This document shows positions 8,544-17,690 of a stretch of 64,000 bases of DNA, one piece after another. The DNA lies in assembly GCA_964558665.1 (NCBI GenBank), contig CAZLFA010000010.1, positions 14,980 through 78,979 on the forward strand, in the 5' to 3' direction. This DNA is from CAZLFA01 sp964558665 (GTDB lineage: Bacteria > Desulfobacterota > Syntrophia > Syntrophales > PHBD01). The notes beneath the pieces were generated by a model that was not told the DNA's origin, made no database searches, and was given only the letters and a program-made list of their open reading frames with translations. Numbering within the stretch: the stretch's first letter is position 1; each line of letters opens with the position of its first letter. The position numbers and the translations under genes are program-made.

Positions 8544-8882
8544 ATGAAGACATCCTATTTCGCAAACAAGGCTGCCGCTGCCGATCCCCAAGCCGTATCA
8601 ATAGCCCGCTGGCCGCCCCGCTGGTGGGGATCCAGAAAGAGATATGCGGCGCTGGCGCCCCCGGCTGATCTCATCAAGCGTGCAAAAGCGGGGCTCCCCT
8701 GGACCGACTTCATCTCAGAATACAGGGAGACCGTCCTGGATAAGCTCGATCCGGCAAAGGTTTATGCCGATCTTTCCGAATCCATCATCCTTTGCTGGGA
8801 AAAGGCCGGTGAGAACTGCCATCGCCGACTCATAGCAGAGTGGCTTGAAAAAGCCCTTGGAATCAGTGTCCCTGAATTATGA
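8544..8882 (+). CDS. Conserved hypothetical protein, DUF488-like C-terminus
   Basis: 112 residues. The opening SIARWPPRWWG and the closing ILCWEKAGENCHRRLIAEWL resemble the DUF488 group, whose members carry a conserved CHR near the C-terminus; function unknown. The ATG at 8544 is preferred to 8526 because AGGAGA (8531-8536) lies 7 bases before it. It stands alone between the leftward ychF and the rightward binding-protein gene. Confidence 0.7.
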   Translation: MKTSYFANKAAAADPQAVSIARWPPRWWGSRKRYAALAPPADLIKRAKAGLPWTDFISEYRETVLDKLDPAKVYADLSESIILCWEKAGENCHRRLIAEWLEKALGISVPEL

Positions 8883-9138
8883 TCTTCTGATATGATTACC
8901 GATAAGGCGTTTCTCAATATCTGCAGTGGACTCTCCACAAGGCAGGAAAAAATTATCGTATGTGTCTTTTTGGTTTTTTATGGTAAAATCACTCATTAAG
9001 ATTAACTCGTCCTCTTAAATTCTGTACCTTCCGGCTGTGTTGTAATATCGGGGTGTATGTTTTCACTGTGCCCGGTCCGACGGGAAAGCTGATGCAAGCA
9101 TGAAGAACAGTTTATATCATGTTTTTCAGGAGGAGAGC

Positions 9139-9984
9139 ATGTATCTTGAAACCCGCATCCAAAACGGCTTCCGTTACCTGGTTCTCATGACCTTTCTGTC
9201 CCTTTCCATCACACCGGACACCCTCGCGGGAGACGTCATCCGCATCAACGGATCCGGAACCTGCGTGGAAATGATGAAACCGATTATCGCGGCATACGGC
9301 AAGACCCAGCGAAAAGTATCATTCAATATGGAAAAATCGTTAGGCAGTTCAGGAGCAATAAAGGCGCTTCTTGCCGGTACTCTTGATATCGCGGTCGTAA
9401 GCCGTTCATTAAAACCGGAGGAAATCTCCCGGGGAGCAATACTCAAGCATTTCGGCAAAACTCCCCTGATTGTTGTAACCGAAAAAAAGATTCCCATGAA
9501 AACCGTTTCCACCAGGCAGTTGGAGGACATTTACGCCGGCCGGACAGGGAAATGGCCGGACGGGAAAATTATCAGACTCATCCTGCGCCCGAACGAGGAA
9601 ACAGATACAAAGATACTGAGAGGGCTTTCACCGGGATTGAACGAGGCCATAACTCAAGCTCATCAGAGGCGGGGTGTAAGGATTGCGGTGACCGATTCCG
9701 AATCCAGCGAGGCGGTATCCAGGACAGCAGGAGGCATCGGGACATCAACGCTGACTCACATTCTGGTCGCTAAACCACCGCTGCAGATTATTAACCTCAA
9801 TGGCGTAAAACCGGGCAGAGAGACCCTGGCAAGCGGGGCCTATCCGCTCGCCAAGGATATAAGCTTTGTTACAACCGGCAGGCTTCCCGGCACCGCTGCA
9901 AAGTTTCTGGAGTTTATCTACTCGGGCAGGGGACGTGCCATTGCTGAGAAATATGGAGTGCTGATCACAGCCAAAACCAAATGA
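9139..9984 (+). CDS. PstS-like periplasmic substrate-binding protein
   Basis: 281 residues with a signal peptide ending near DTLAGD, then IRINGSGT (about 34-41), a PstS/PBP-like opening in which the backbone and Ser/Thr hold an oxyanion. Later LAGTLDIAVVSRSLKPEEI and GRTGKWPDG are typical of phosphate-binding-protein-like folds. AGGAGGAGA just upstream fixes the ATG at 9139. No ABC permease or ATPase is adjacent; its stop overlaps the next gene (ATGA), a sensor protein. It therefore probably feeds ligand to that sensor instead of a transporter (inference). Confidence 0.82.
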   Translation: MYLETRIQNGFRYLVLMTFLSLSITPDTLAGDVIRINGSGTCVEMMKPIIAAYGKTQRKVSFNMEKSLGSSGAIKALLAGTLDIAVVSRSLKPEEISRGAILKHFGKTPLIVVTEKKIPMKTVSTRQLEDIYAGRTGKWPDGKIIRLILRPNEETDTKILRGLSPGLNEAITQAHQRRGVRIAVTDSESSEAVSRTAGGIGTSTLTHILVAKPPLQIINLNGVKPGRETLASGAYPLAKDISFVTTGRLPGTAAKFLEFIYSGRGRAIAEKYGVLITAKTK

Positions 9985-11099
9985 AATCACGTGCAGACAC
10001 CATAACAAAGACCTCGTCTATCTTAGCGGCAATAATCAGCCTCATTATCGCCGTTTGCATTCCCGCCGGCTATTTCATGACCGCCTACATGTACATGGAG
10101 GGAAGCATAGACGCCGAACTGGAGTTCACTTCACGAACAATTGAGGAACTGGTCGTAAAGAACCCGCAATCCTGGCAGTTCGAGGAAATCCGCCTCCAGG
10201 AAATACTGGAGCGGCGGCTCAACCATGAAAATCTGGAAAAATGGACAATCATAAACACCTAGGGACATATAATTGCGCAGACGCAGGTTTCCCCGACAGG
10301 ACCTTTAGTGACGTTCAGCCACCCTGTTCATGATTCCGGTCTGAAGGTGGCACAAGTTGAACTTAATCGATCCATAAGACCGCTTGTTGTTCATACTGCT
10401 TTTATCAGCGTATGTTCTGTTCTGGCAGGAATAGCTGTTTTCCTGGCCTTTCGTTTTTTCCCTTTGCGAGCCGTGCAGAATGCCTATAAACGGCTGGAGA
10501 GAAGCGAACAGCGCCTTAAGTTTGCCCTGGAATCAGGGCGCTTTGGGGTTTGGGATTGGGATATCAAAAGTAATGTCATGATCTGGAATGACAGGATGTA
10601 TGATATTTACGGAGCATCAAGAGATGCCGCCGGGTTCACGATGGAAGCATGGCAAAGCTACCTGCATCCGCAGGATCGCGCTAGAGTGGCGGAAGATATG
10701 AAGCCCGAAGCAATCGGGGAAAAGGGGCTCAATACGGAATACCGCATCACCCGACAAGATGGAACGGTAAGACACATCAAAACCGACGGCATCCTTTTGA
10801 GAGACGAAGACGGCAAACCTTCAAGGCTGATCAGCTTGAATCAGGACATCAGTGAGAGCAGGCGTTTGGAGGAGGAACGTGAGGAACTCTTATGCGGGCT
10901 GAAGCAGGCTCTCCTGGAAGTAAAGCAGTTAAGCGGGATGCTGCCTATATGCTCCTCATGCAAAAAAATACGCAATGACGACGGCTACTGGGAGCAGATA
11001 GAAGGTTATATAGAAAAACACTCGGATGCGGAATTCAGCCACGGTATTTGTCCGGAGTGTACGCAAAAATTATATCCCGAATTATTCAGAAAATTATAA
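9981..11099 (+). pseudogene. PAS-domain sensor protein interrupted by an in-frame TAG
   Basis: One frame of 373 codons is broken by TAG at 10260-10262. Before it lies a membrane helix (about 12-35) and the start of an extracytoplasmic domain ending KWTIINT. After it the same frame continues GHIIAQTQVSPTG, a second membrane helix, a PAS/PAC domain (LKFALESGRFGVWDWD to ISLNQDISE), a short coiled coil, and a C-terminal module with CSSC and CPEC pairs. No histidine kinase or cyclase domain is present. A CAG-to-TAG change would explain the break. A GTG at 10308 could start a shorter protein. It overlaps the binding-protein gene by ATGA, which suggests a receptor pair. Confidence 0.8.
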
Positions 11100-11271
11100 C
11101 CGGCTTTGTCCTCATTTAATCCGCCTTCATCACCCCCCCTCTTTATTTGTTCAGAAGCGAAGAGACTACGCTATAGCTCTAACATTTACTCCATGGGTAT
11201 CTTTGATTTCTGAGCAAATAATGAAGGAATGAACGATGAGATTACTGATGATGGGCGGATTAATCTTGTGA

Positions 11272-12360
11272 TTATTTATCACCCTTATCCGACAGAGTTT
11301 TTTCATACTCAAGCTTCCCCTGTATGGAACAGCCCGGTTCTTCTTCCATATGTTCCATATGCCTGATCTCCTCTTTTACAAAGACGGACACAAGGACAGA
11401 AACTATCAGCGTGACTATAATCACCCCTAGAGAAACCCAGGAATGGTTCTTGAAAAACTCCTCTACAGGATGAATTGAACCCAGGAGCATCTTCAGGCCG
11501 ATAAACAGCAATATAAAGCTTACGCCATGCTTTAAAAACCTGAACATCCCCATAATCCCCTTAAGAGCGAAAAACAGGGAGACCAAACCCATTACGGCAA
11601 AAACATTTGAGGTAATCGCTATGAAATTCTCCTCTTCGAGAGTCAGCGTATTCACAGCACCTTCCTTGATAACGCCGATTATGGCAGGGATTGAGTCAAC
11701 AGCAAATAAAACATCTGTTGATCCTATTACCAAAAACACGAGAGACAAATTTGTTATATGGAATTTACCATTTATAGTTCTAAAGAAATGGGAGGTATGG
11801 GCATCAGGGTCAACGGGAAACATTTTGGACGCTATCTTGAAAAGGATGTTGTTTTCCGGGTGTATCTGCTCATCTTCATTTGTAAAATGCATTTTATAGG
11901 CCGTCCAGACCAAAATCACCCCAAACACATAGATTATCCAGTGAAACCTCTGAACAAGCTCCATACCGACAAGGATAAACAATACTCTTAATACTATTGA
12001 AAGGAGGATACCGAGTTTAAGGAGTTTTGGCTGATTTTTCGGGTGAACTCCCATAAGCGAAAAGATCATTATAAATACAAAGAGATTATCGATAGACAAA
12101 GAATATTCCGTGAGATAACCCGCAATGAATTTAAAAAAAATCTGCGTGCTGGTATTAACTGTTGAACCGGCATTCTGAGGGTAAAACAGGAGGATTGCAA
12201 AGCCATAAGCCAAGGCTAATCCAATCCAGAGTCCTGTCCATTTTAGGGCAGTGCTGACATTCAGATCGCCTTTTCTATGACTTGTTACATAAAAATCAAT
12301 ACCAAATACGATCAGATATAGAACGATGAAAGATAACCAAAAAATGAGATGAGTATTCAT
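11272..12360 (-). CDS. TerC/Alx-family integral membrane protein
   Basis: 362 residues with about nine membrane helices. The acidic membrane motifs of the family are present: EYSLSIDNLFVF and GSTDVLFAVDSIPAI, which in TerC/Alx proteins are linked to divalent metal (manganese) export. It is a single gene with its own strong promoter. The last residues overlap nothing; the rightward sensor gene ends 172 bases away, convergent. Confidence 0.92.
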   Translation of the reverse strand: MNTHLIFWLSFIVLYLIVFGIDFYVTSHRKGDLNVSTALKWTGLWIGLALAYGFAILLFYPQNAGSTVNTSTQIFFKFIAGYLTEYSLSIDNLFVFIMIFSLMGVHPKNQPKLLKLGILLSIVLRVLFILVGMELVQRFHWIIYVFGVILVWTAYKMHFTNEDEQIHPENNILFKIASKMFPVDPDAHTSHFFRTINGKFHITNLSLVFLVIGSTDVLFAVDSIPAIIGVIKEGAVNTLTLEEENFIAITSNVFAVMGLVSLFFALKGIMGMFRFLKHGVSFILLFIGLKMLLGSIHPVEEFFKNHSWVSLGVIIVTLIVSVLVSVFVKEEIRHMEHMEEEPGCSIQGKLEYEKTLSDKGDK

Positions 12361-12395
12361 GTTTGTTTAACTGGAACCTGCTTTTAGTGGGACGG

Positions 12396-12424
12396 AGTAT
12401 AAGAAATACACTGCTGCATGTCAA
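12396..12424 (-). promoter_or_regulatory. Sigma-70 promoter for the TerC-family gene
   Basis: On the minus strand TTGACA (12424-12419) and TATACT (12401-12396) are separated by exactly 17 bases, about 35 bases before the ATG. I saw no yybP-ykoY manganese riboswitch in the short leader. Confidence 0.75.
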
Positions 12425-12538
12425 TGATAAACTGGCCGAGGTAATACGGGTTTGCTGTATCACGTTTTGCCGAAGTCATAATGTTCTGATTCTATCCCCG
12501 AGGAAAAGCTGACAATTACAGCCGGACCCCTCTGGAAA

Positions 12539-13264
12539 TCATTTAATGAGCATAAACAATCCCAGAAGCGCCAGCAGAATCAGCATGATTCTGCGGTACG
12601 ACTCCTCCTTGATCTTCCCGTAGAGAAGCGAACCGGCCCAGGTTCCGAGAATCAGCACGGGCAGAGACGCGAGAAAAAAGATGATAACCTTTTCCGTCAT
12701 CAGCCCTCCCATCGCCTGCGAAACGATCACCACCAGCCCCGATATGACAAAGAAACCCTGAAGCGTAACCTTGATCTGATCCTTGCTCCATGGCTGAAGA
12801 GACGTATAGACAATTACCGGAGGACCGGAGGCGCTGATCGCGCCGCCCAGGCATCCCGCCAGGAAACCTGCAACATATGCCCACGCACGGGCAAACTCTC
12901 TGGCAACGGGTTTCATTAACAGGCCGTACAAAGCATACAGGATGAGTACTATGCCGACGATCCACTGTATTATCTGCACATCCAAGCGGTTCAGAAGCCA
13001 AACCCCAACCGGCGCACCGGGAACGGAACCCGCGCAGAGCGGATACAGCTTCTGCCAATCCCAGTGCTGCCTTAACTGCACAAGCAGAAAGACAGTCAGC
13101 GCCACCCCGTAAAGGCCAACCAGAGGTATGGCTGTCCTGACATCAAGAAAAATTGCCAGCAGGGGAAGAGACAGCAGAACCGAACCAAAGCCGGAAAGCC
13201 CCTGAATGAAACCGGCACAAAAGGCGATAAGACCCAGAATGATGTAGATATCCATTGACGTCAA
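12539..13264 (-). CDS. TauE/SafE-family anion permease
   Basis: 241 residues, about seven to eight membrane helices. The two family repeats are visible: GFIQGLSGFGSVLLSLPLLA (about 18-37) and GFLAGCLGGAISASGPPVIVY (about 133-153). The family exports sulfite, sulfoacetate or other organosulfur anions; the substrate here cannot be told. It lies 12 bases after typA on the same strand, so the two are probably cotranscribed. Confidence 0.88.
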   Translation of the reverse strand: MTSMDIYIILGLIAFCAGFIQGLSGFGSVLLSLPLLAIFLDVRTAIPLVGLYGVALTVFLLVQLRQHWDWQKLYPLCAGSVPGAPVGVWLLNRLDVQIIQWIVGIVLILYALYGLLMKPVAREFARAWAYVAGFLAGCLGGAISASGPPVIVYTSLQPWSKDQIKVTLQGFFVISGLVVIVSQAMGGLMTEKVIIFFLASLPVLILGTWAGSLLYGKIKEESYRRIMLILLALLGLFMLIK

Positions 13265-13276
13265 CGCTGTTGATAA

Positions 13277-15094
13277 TCATCCCTCTCTTTTCAGTTTCGC
13301 GGACCTTTTGTTGGAATCGAGCTCCATCTTACGTAAACGTATATTCAGAGGAGTGATCTCAACGAGTTCATCCACGGCAATGAACTCAATAGATTGATCG
13401 AGCGATAAGGGACGCGGCGGCCTCAGCGTCACGGTTGCTTCCGCGGTCGAGCTTCTGATGTTGGTCAGCTTCTTTTCTTTCGTAATGTTAACTGCCATAT
13501 CGCCGGAGCGGTTCCTCTCGCCGATGATCATCCCGTCATAAACCTCTGTTCCCACCTCGATGAAAAGCTCTCCGCGATCCACCATGGCCAGGCATGCATA
13601 AGGCGTTGCTCTGCCGGCCCTGTCGGCCAGCAGAGCCCCGCTTGCGCGCTGAGGTATGTGTCCGAACCATGGCTGATAGTTTTCAAAAAGCGTGTTCATC
13701 ACCCCTGCCCCTTTTGTGTCGGTCAGAAAGTGAGAACGAAACCCGATCAGACCGCGGGAAGGCACCAGAAACTCCATATTGACACGACCGCTGCCCTTAT
13801 TGATCAACTGTACCATACGGCCCTTCCTTATCGATAACTTCTCCGTGATTATTCCGACGAACTCTTCCGGGACATCTACAAAAACTCTTTCTACCGGTTC
13901 ACATGTCGTACCATTGATCTTCTTGGTGATAACATTCGGTCTCGACACCATTAACTCATAACCTTCACGACGCATGGTCTCAATCAGCACGGCCATCTGC
14001 AGCTCGCCTCTCCCGCAGACCTCAAAGGCATCCTTGCGCTCCAGAGGCTTCAATTGCAGAGCCACATTGCGCATGTTCTCCTTTTCCAAACGCTCGAGAA
14101 GATGGCGGGATGTGAGATACTTGCCTTCACGGCCGGCAAAGGGGCTGTTGTTGACATAAAAAATCATGGAGACCGTGGGCTCATCGATATCGATGCGGGG
14201 AAGCGGTAGAGGATTTTCCAGCGAGCTTATCGTGTCGCCTATACTTATCGACTGGATGCCCGCAACGGCGACGATGTCACCGGCTTCGACAACGTCCACC
14301 TGTTTTTTCCGCAGGCCGTAAAAGGTGTACAGGACTGACAGCTTGATACCAGGGGTGATCGTATCCTCACGGCAAAGGCTGTAGAACTGGTTCATGGCCA
14401 TCGAGCCGTTCATCAGGCGCCCGATGGCTATCTGTCCTACATAGGGGTCGTAATCAAGGTTAGTTACCAGAAACTGCGGAACGTGTTCGTCGGAAGCTTC
14501 AGGCCCCGGAATCGCCGAACATATTGTGTCGAAAAGCGGCTTCAGGTCTTCCGAGGCATCCCCTGCCTTGCTGTGGGCAACGCCCTTCTTGGCATTCGTA
14601 TAAAGGATGGGAAACTCTATCTGCTGTTCGCTGGCATCAAGATCGATAAAAAGGTCATATACTTCATTTATCACCTCTTCAATGCGGGCGTCAGCCCGGT
14701 CAATCTTGTTGATGACAAGGACAATAGGCAGATGTCGGGCAAGGGCTTTCTTCACAACAAACCGGGTTTGCGGAAGGGGGCCTTCGCTGGCATCCACCAG
14801 CAGAATCGCTCCGTCAACCATGTTCAGGCTGCGCTCCACCTCTCCTCCGAAATCGGCATGGCCCGGCGTGTCGACGATGTTTATCTTGACGTCTTTGTAC
14901 CAGACGGCCGTATTTTTTGCCATGATGGTAATCCCCCGCTCCCTTTCGAGATCCATGGAGTCCATGACCCTTTCCGCGACTCCCTGATTTTCTCTGAATA
15001 TGCCGGTCTGTTTCAGCATGGCATCGACCAGCGTAGTCTTCCCATGATCGACATGGGCGATGATGGCAATATTTCTGATATTCTCTTTTCGCAT
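13277..15094 (-). CDS. typA: Ribosome-binding GTPase TypA/BipA
   Basis: 605 residues, normal length. G1 AHVDHGKTTL (about 13-22), G2 RGITIMAKN, G3 DTPGHADFGG, G4 NKID, then EF-Tu-like domain II, an EF-G-like domain V and the TypA-specific C-terminal domain (SGDMAVNITKEKKLTNIRSS). It assists ribosome assembly and translation under stress or low temperature. The ATG opens directly on the conserved N-terminus. Confidence 0.97.
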   Translation of the reverse strand: MRKENIRNIAIIAHVDHGKTTLVDAMLKQTGIFRENQGVAERVMDSMDLERERGITIMAKNTAVWYKDVKINIVDTPGHADFGGEVERSLNMVDGAILLVDASEGPLPQTRFVVKKALARHLPIVLVINKIDRADARIEEVINEVYDLFIDLDASEQQIEFPILYTNAKKGVAHSKAGDASEDLKPLFDTICSAIPGPEASDEHVPQFLVTNLDYDPYVGQIAIGRLMNGSMAMNQFYSLCREDTITPGIKLSVLYTFYGLRKKQVDVVEAGDIVAVAGIQSISIGDTISSLENPLPLPRIDIDEPTVSMIFYVNNSPFAGREGKYLTSRHLLERLEKENMRNVALQLKPLERKDAFEVCGRGELQMAVLIETMRREGYELMVSRPNVITKKINGTTCEPVERVFVDVPEEFVGIITEKLSIRKGRMVQLINKGSGRVNMEFLVPSRGLIGFRSHFLTDTKGAGVMNTLFENYQPWFGHIPQRASGALLADRAGRATPYACLAMVDRGELFIEVGTEVYDGMIIGERNRSGDMAVNITKEKKLTNIRSSTAEATVTLRPPRPLSLDQSIEFIAVDELVEITPLNIRLRKMELDSNKRSAKLKREG

Positions 15095-15230
15095 TCCTTT
15101 AACCTCATTTCTTTACATTACTGTCCCGTTCAGCTATCACGAATTGCTTCCGGTTCAAAATAAAATCGATATTGAAGTTGAATTACGCATCGTGTAGGCT
15201 TTAAAATAATATTTTTTTACCGAGGTTAAT

Positions 15231-16193
15231 TTGCCGAAACCCGATTTCTGGAAAAATACAAAACGATATTATGATCTGAAAAGCTTCTGGCGAAACCGGT
15301 TCAGGGGCAATGTCTATAAAATTCCCATAGACGCCGGTTTTACCTGTCCGAACCGCGACGGGACGGTTGCCTCGGGCGGCTGCATCTACTGCGACGGAAG
15401 GGGATCGAAACTGCGCCAGGCCGGGCCTCTGCCTTCCGTCAGCGAACAGATTTCACGCGGTCAGGACTATTACCGGCGTCATCGCAAGGCAGGAAAATTC
15501 ATCGCGTATTTTCAGACATTCACGAACACCCATGCGCCTTCCGAGCATCTGAAGAGGCTGTATGACGAAGCCCTGTCACAAGAAGACGTTATCGGGCTCT
15601 CCATAGGCACACGCCCGGACTGTGTCCCTGACGACACACTTGAGCTGATAGAGACATACACATCGGAATATCATGTCTGGCTGGAATTCGGCCTCCAGTC
15701 CATTCATGACCGTACACTCCGGTCTCTAAACAGGGGTCATAACCCGGCACAGTTTTTGGATGCCGTAAAAAGAGCGTCCGGCAGAAATATCTTCATTTGC
15801 GTGCATATCATCCTGGGGCTTCCGGGAGAGACACATGAAGAAATGCTGGAGACAGCAAAGATTCTGGCCGGGCTCCCCATACAGGGGATCAAGATCCATC
15901 TTCTCCTGGCTCTACAGGGAACACATCTGGGAGAAAAGTATCAACAGGGCAAGGTCAGGATGCTGACAAAGGAAGAATATACAGGCACCGTTTGCGACAT
16001 TCTGGAAATTTTGCCGCCTGACATGGTCATTCAACGGTTGACAGCCGACGGTTATCGGGATATCTTCCTCGCCCCCGAGTGGGCGGTAAACAAAATGGAT
16101 GTACTGAATTCCATTGACCGGGAAATGACAAAAAGGGATTCCTGGCAAGGGAAGGATTTAAAGGATAAGACCAATTTGCATTCAGAAGTATAA
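15231..16193 (+). CDS. TIGR01212/YhcC-type radical SAM protein
   Basis: 320 residues. The cluster-binding cysteines are in FTCPNRDGTVASGGCIYC, the spaced pattern of the YhcC/Elp3-like radical SAM group. GLSIGTRPDC and LEFGLQS are family core motifs. The start is TTG at 15231 with GAGG 6 bases upstream. The exact reaction is not established for this family. It heads a rightward run leading to hisH 23 bases on. Confidence 0.9.
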   Translation: MPKPDFWKNTKRYYDLKSFWRNRFRGNVYKIPIDAGFTCPNRDGTVASGGCIYCDGRGSKLRQAGPLPSVSEQISRGQDYYRRHRKAGKFIAYFQTFTNTHAPSEHLKRLYDEALSQEDVIGLSIGTRPDCVPDDTLELIETYTSEYHVWLEFGLQSIHDRTLRSLNRGHNPAQFLDAVKRASGRNIFICVHIILGLPGETHEEMLETAKILAGLPIQGIKIHLLLALQGTHLGEKYQQGKVRMLTKEEYTGTVCDILEILPPDMVIQRLTADGYRDIFLAPEWAVNKMDVLNSIDREMTKRDSWQGKDLKDKTNLHSEV

Positions 16194-16216
16194 CAAGGCG
16201 GCAAGGAAGTTTTAAT

Positions 16217-16855
16217 ATGATTGGGATTATAGACTATAAAGCCGGCAACCTGACCAGTGTGGAAAGGGCGCTTCGTTCTCTGAATGAACCGTGCATCGTG
16301 ACCGGCGATCCTGCAATCCTTGACAGAGCGGAACGCATTATCTTTCCGGGTGTAGGTGCGGCGGGAGAAGCCATGGAGAACCTGCGCCAGGCTGGTCTGG
16401 ATCAATGGATAAAGAAATGGGTTGACGAAGGCAGACCGACCCTGGGGATTTGTCTCGGCACTCAGGTTATATTCGATGTCAGCGAAGAGGACAACAATAC
16501 CAGGTGCCTGGGAATCATTCCCGGCTCCGTAAAGCTGTTCTCAAGGGAGCTTGAACAGGACGGCAGGCCGCTGAAGATCCCGCACATGGGCTGGAACGAA
16601 GTGGAATTCGGGCAAAATCACCCTTTATTCAAGGGCATACAAAAAGGCGCTGAATTCTATTTCGTGCATTCATACTACCCGGCTCCGGCAGACAGCAGCC
16701 TGATTCTTGGCTGGACGGATTACGGCATCCGCTTTTGCGCCGCCGTCTCCAGAAAAAATCTGGTCGCCGTTCAGTTCCATCCGGAAAAAAGCGGCCGGCC
16801 CGGCCTCGGCATCCTGAAGAATTTCAGCCGTTGGGAGGGCAGGGATGATAAGTAA
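16217..16855 (+). CDS. hisH: Imidazole glycerol phosphate synthase, glutaminase subunit
   Basis: 212 residues, class I glutamine amidotransferase. The nucleophile is in GICLGTQ (Cys about 82) and the His-Glu pair in VQFHPEKSG. It supplies ammonia to HisF in histidine synthesis. Its end overlaps the hisF start by 11 bases, as expected for an obligate complex. Other his genes are not in the window. Confidence 0.93.
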   Translation: MIGIIDYKAGNLTSVERALRSLNEPCIVTGDPAILDRAERIIFPGVGAAGEAMENLRQAGLDQWIKKWVDEGRPTLGICLGTQVIFDVSEEDNNTRCLGIIPGSVKLFSRELEQDGRPLKIPHMGWNEVEFGQNHPLFKGIQKGAEFYFVHSYYPAPADSSLILGWTDYGIRFCAAVSRKNLVAVQFHPEKSGRPGLGILKNFSRWEGRDDK

Positions 16856-17624
16856 ACGCATAATTCCCTGTCTGGATGTACGGGATGGCCTTTTGACCAA
16901 AGGCATTAAATTCCGGAACAACATTGATATTGGCGACCCCGTGGAAGTCGCACGGAATTATTATGAACAGGGGGCGGATGAGATAGTCTTTTACGACATA
17001 ACGGCATCAGCCGAAGGACGCGGCATCATGATCGATGTGGTGCAGCGCGTTGCCGAAACGATCTTCATACCGTTTTCCGTCGGGGGAGGGATAGGCTCCG
17101 TCGATCACATGCGGCAGGTGATTCTCGCCGGCGCCGAAAAGATAAGCATCAACACCGAGGCGATAAAAAATCCCTCTTTGATATCGGAAGGCGCCAGAGC
17201 GTTCGGCAGTCAGTGCATAGTTCTGGGCATGGATGTAAAAAAAGTTGAAGTAACCAAGGGTACGCCTTCCGGCTATGAAATGGTAATTCACGGCGGCCGG
17301 ACATACACAGGCATAGATGCCCTCTGGTGGGCAAAGGAGGCTGAACGTCTGGGCGCGGGAGAAATCTGCCTTAATTCTATAGACGCGGACGGCACCCAAG
17401 ACGGGTACGAGCTTGATCTGACCAGAATGATTTCATCGAGCGTCAGGATTCCGGTTATCGCCTCCGGCGGCGCCGGAAAACCGGAGCATCTGCGCGATGT
17501 TCTTATTCAGGGGCAGGCAGATGCCGCGCTGATCGCCTCCATGGTTCATTATCGCACTTATTCGATCCCGGAAATCAAAATCTTCCTGAAAGAAAGCGGC
17601 GTCAAGACCAGAATGAACTGGTGA
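16845..17624 (+). CDS. hisF: Imidazole glycerol phosphate synthase, cyclase subunit
   Basis: 259 residues, a (beta/alpha)8 barrel. Catalytic aspartates are in IPCLDV (D11) and GMDVK; the phosphate-binding loops SVGGGIG and IASGGAG are intact. It cyclises PRFAR with ammonia to imidazole glycerol phosphate and AICAR. The DGLLTKGIKF opening and the GMDVKKVE insert match the version I recall from desulfobacterial genomes, so they are not read as a sign of a different pathway. Confidence 0.93.
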   Translation: MISKRIIPCLDVRDGLLTKGIKFRNNIDIGDPVEVARNYYEQGADEIVFYDITASAEGRGIMIDVVQRVAETIFIPFSVGGGIGSVDHMRQVILAGAEKISINTEAIKNPSLISEGARAFGSQCIVLGMDVKKVEVTKGTPSGYEMVIHGGRTYTGIDALWWAKEAERLGAGEICLNSIDADGTQDGYELDLTRMISSSVRIPVIASGGAGKPEHLRDVLIQGQADAALIASMVHYRTYSIPEIKIFLKESGVKTRMNW

Positions 17625-17690
17625 TGATTTTTGTTAATTATGGTAAAATACCATCATTGATTTTACGATGATAAAACCAAGGGGGCAAAT

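Noticed and set aside
10260..10262. Pyrrolysine or other programmed readthrough at the TAG
   Set aside because: TAG is a routine stop for many genes here and no suppressor genes are seen, so a mutation or error is simpler.
12361..12538. Manganese riboswitch before the TerC-family gene
   Set aside because: The leader after the promoter is too short and lacks the conserved bulge sequences.
16190..16215. TAACAAGGCGG before hisH as another attC site
   Set aside because: No matching GTTRRRY core or hairpin follows.
16845..17624. HisF paralog for another pathway
   Set aside because: Catalytic aspartates and hisH coupling are normal and the sequence type matches ordinary desulfobacterial HisF as I recall it.
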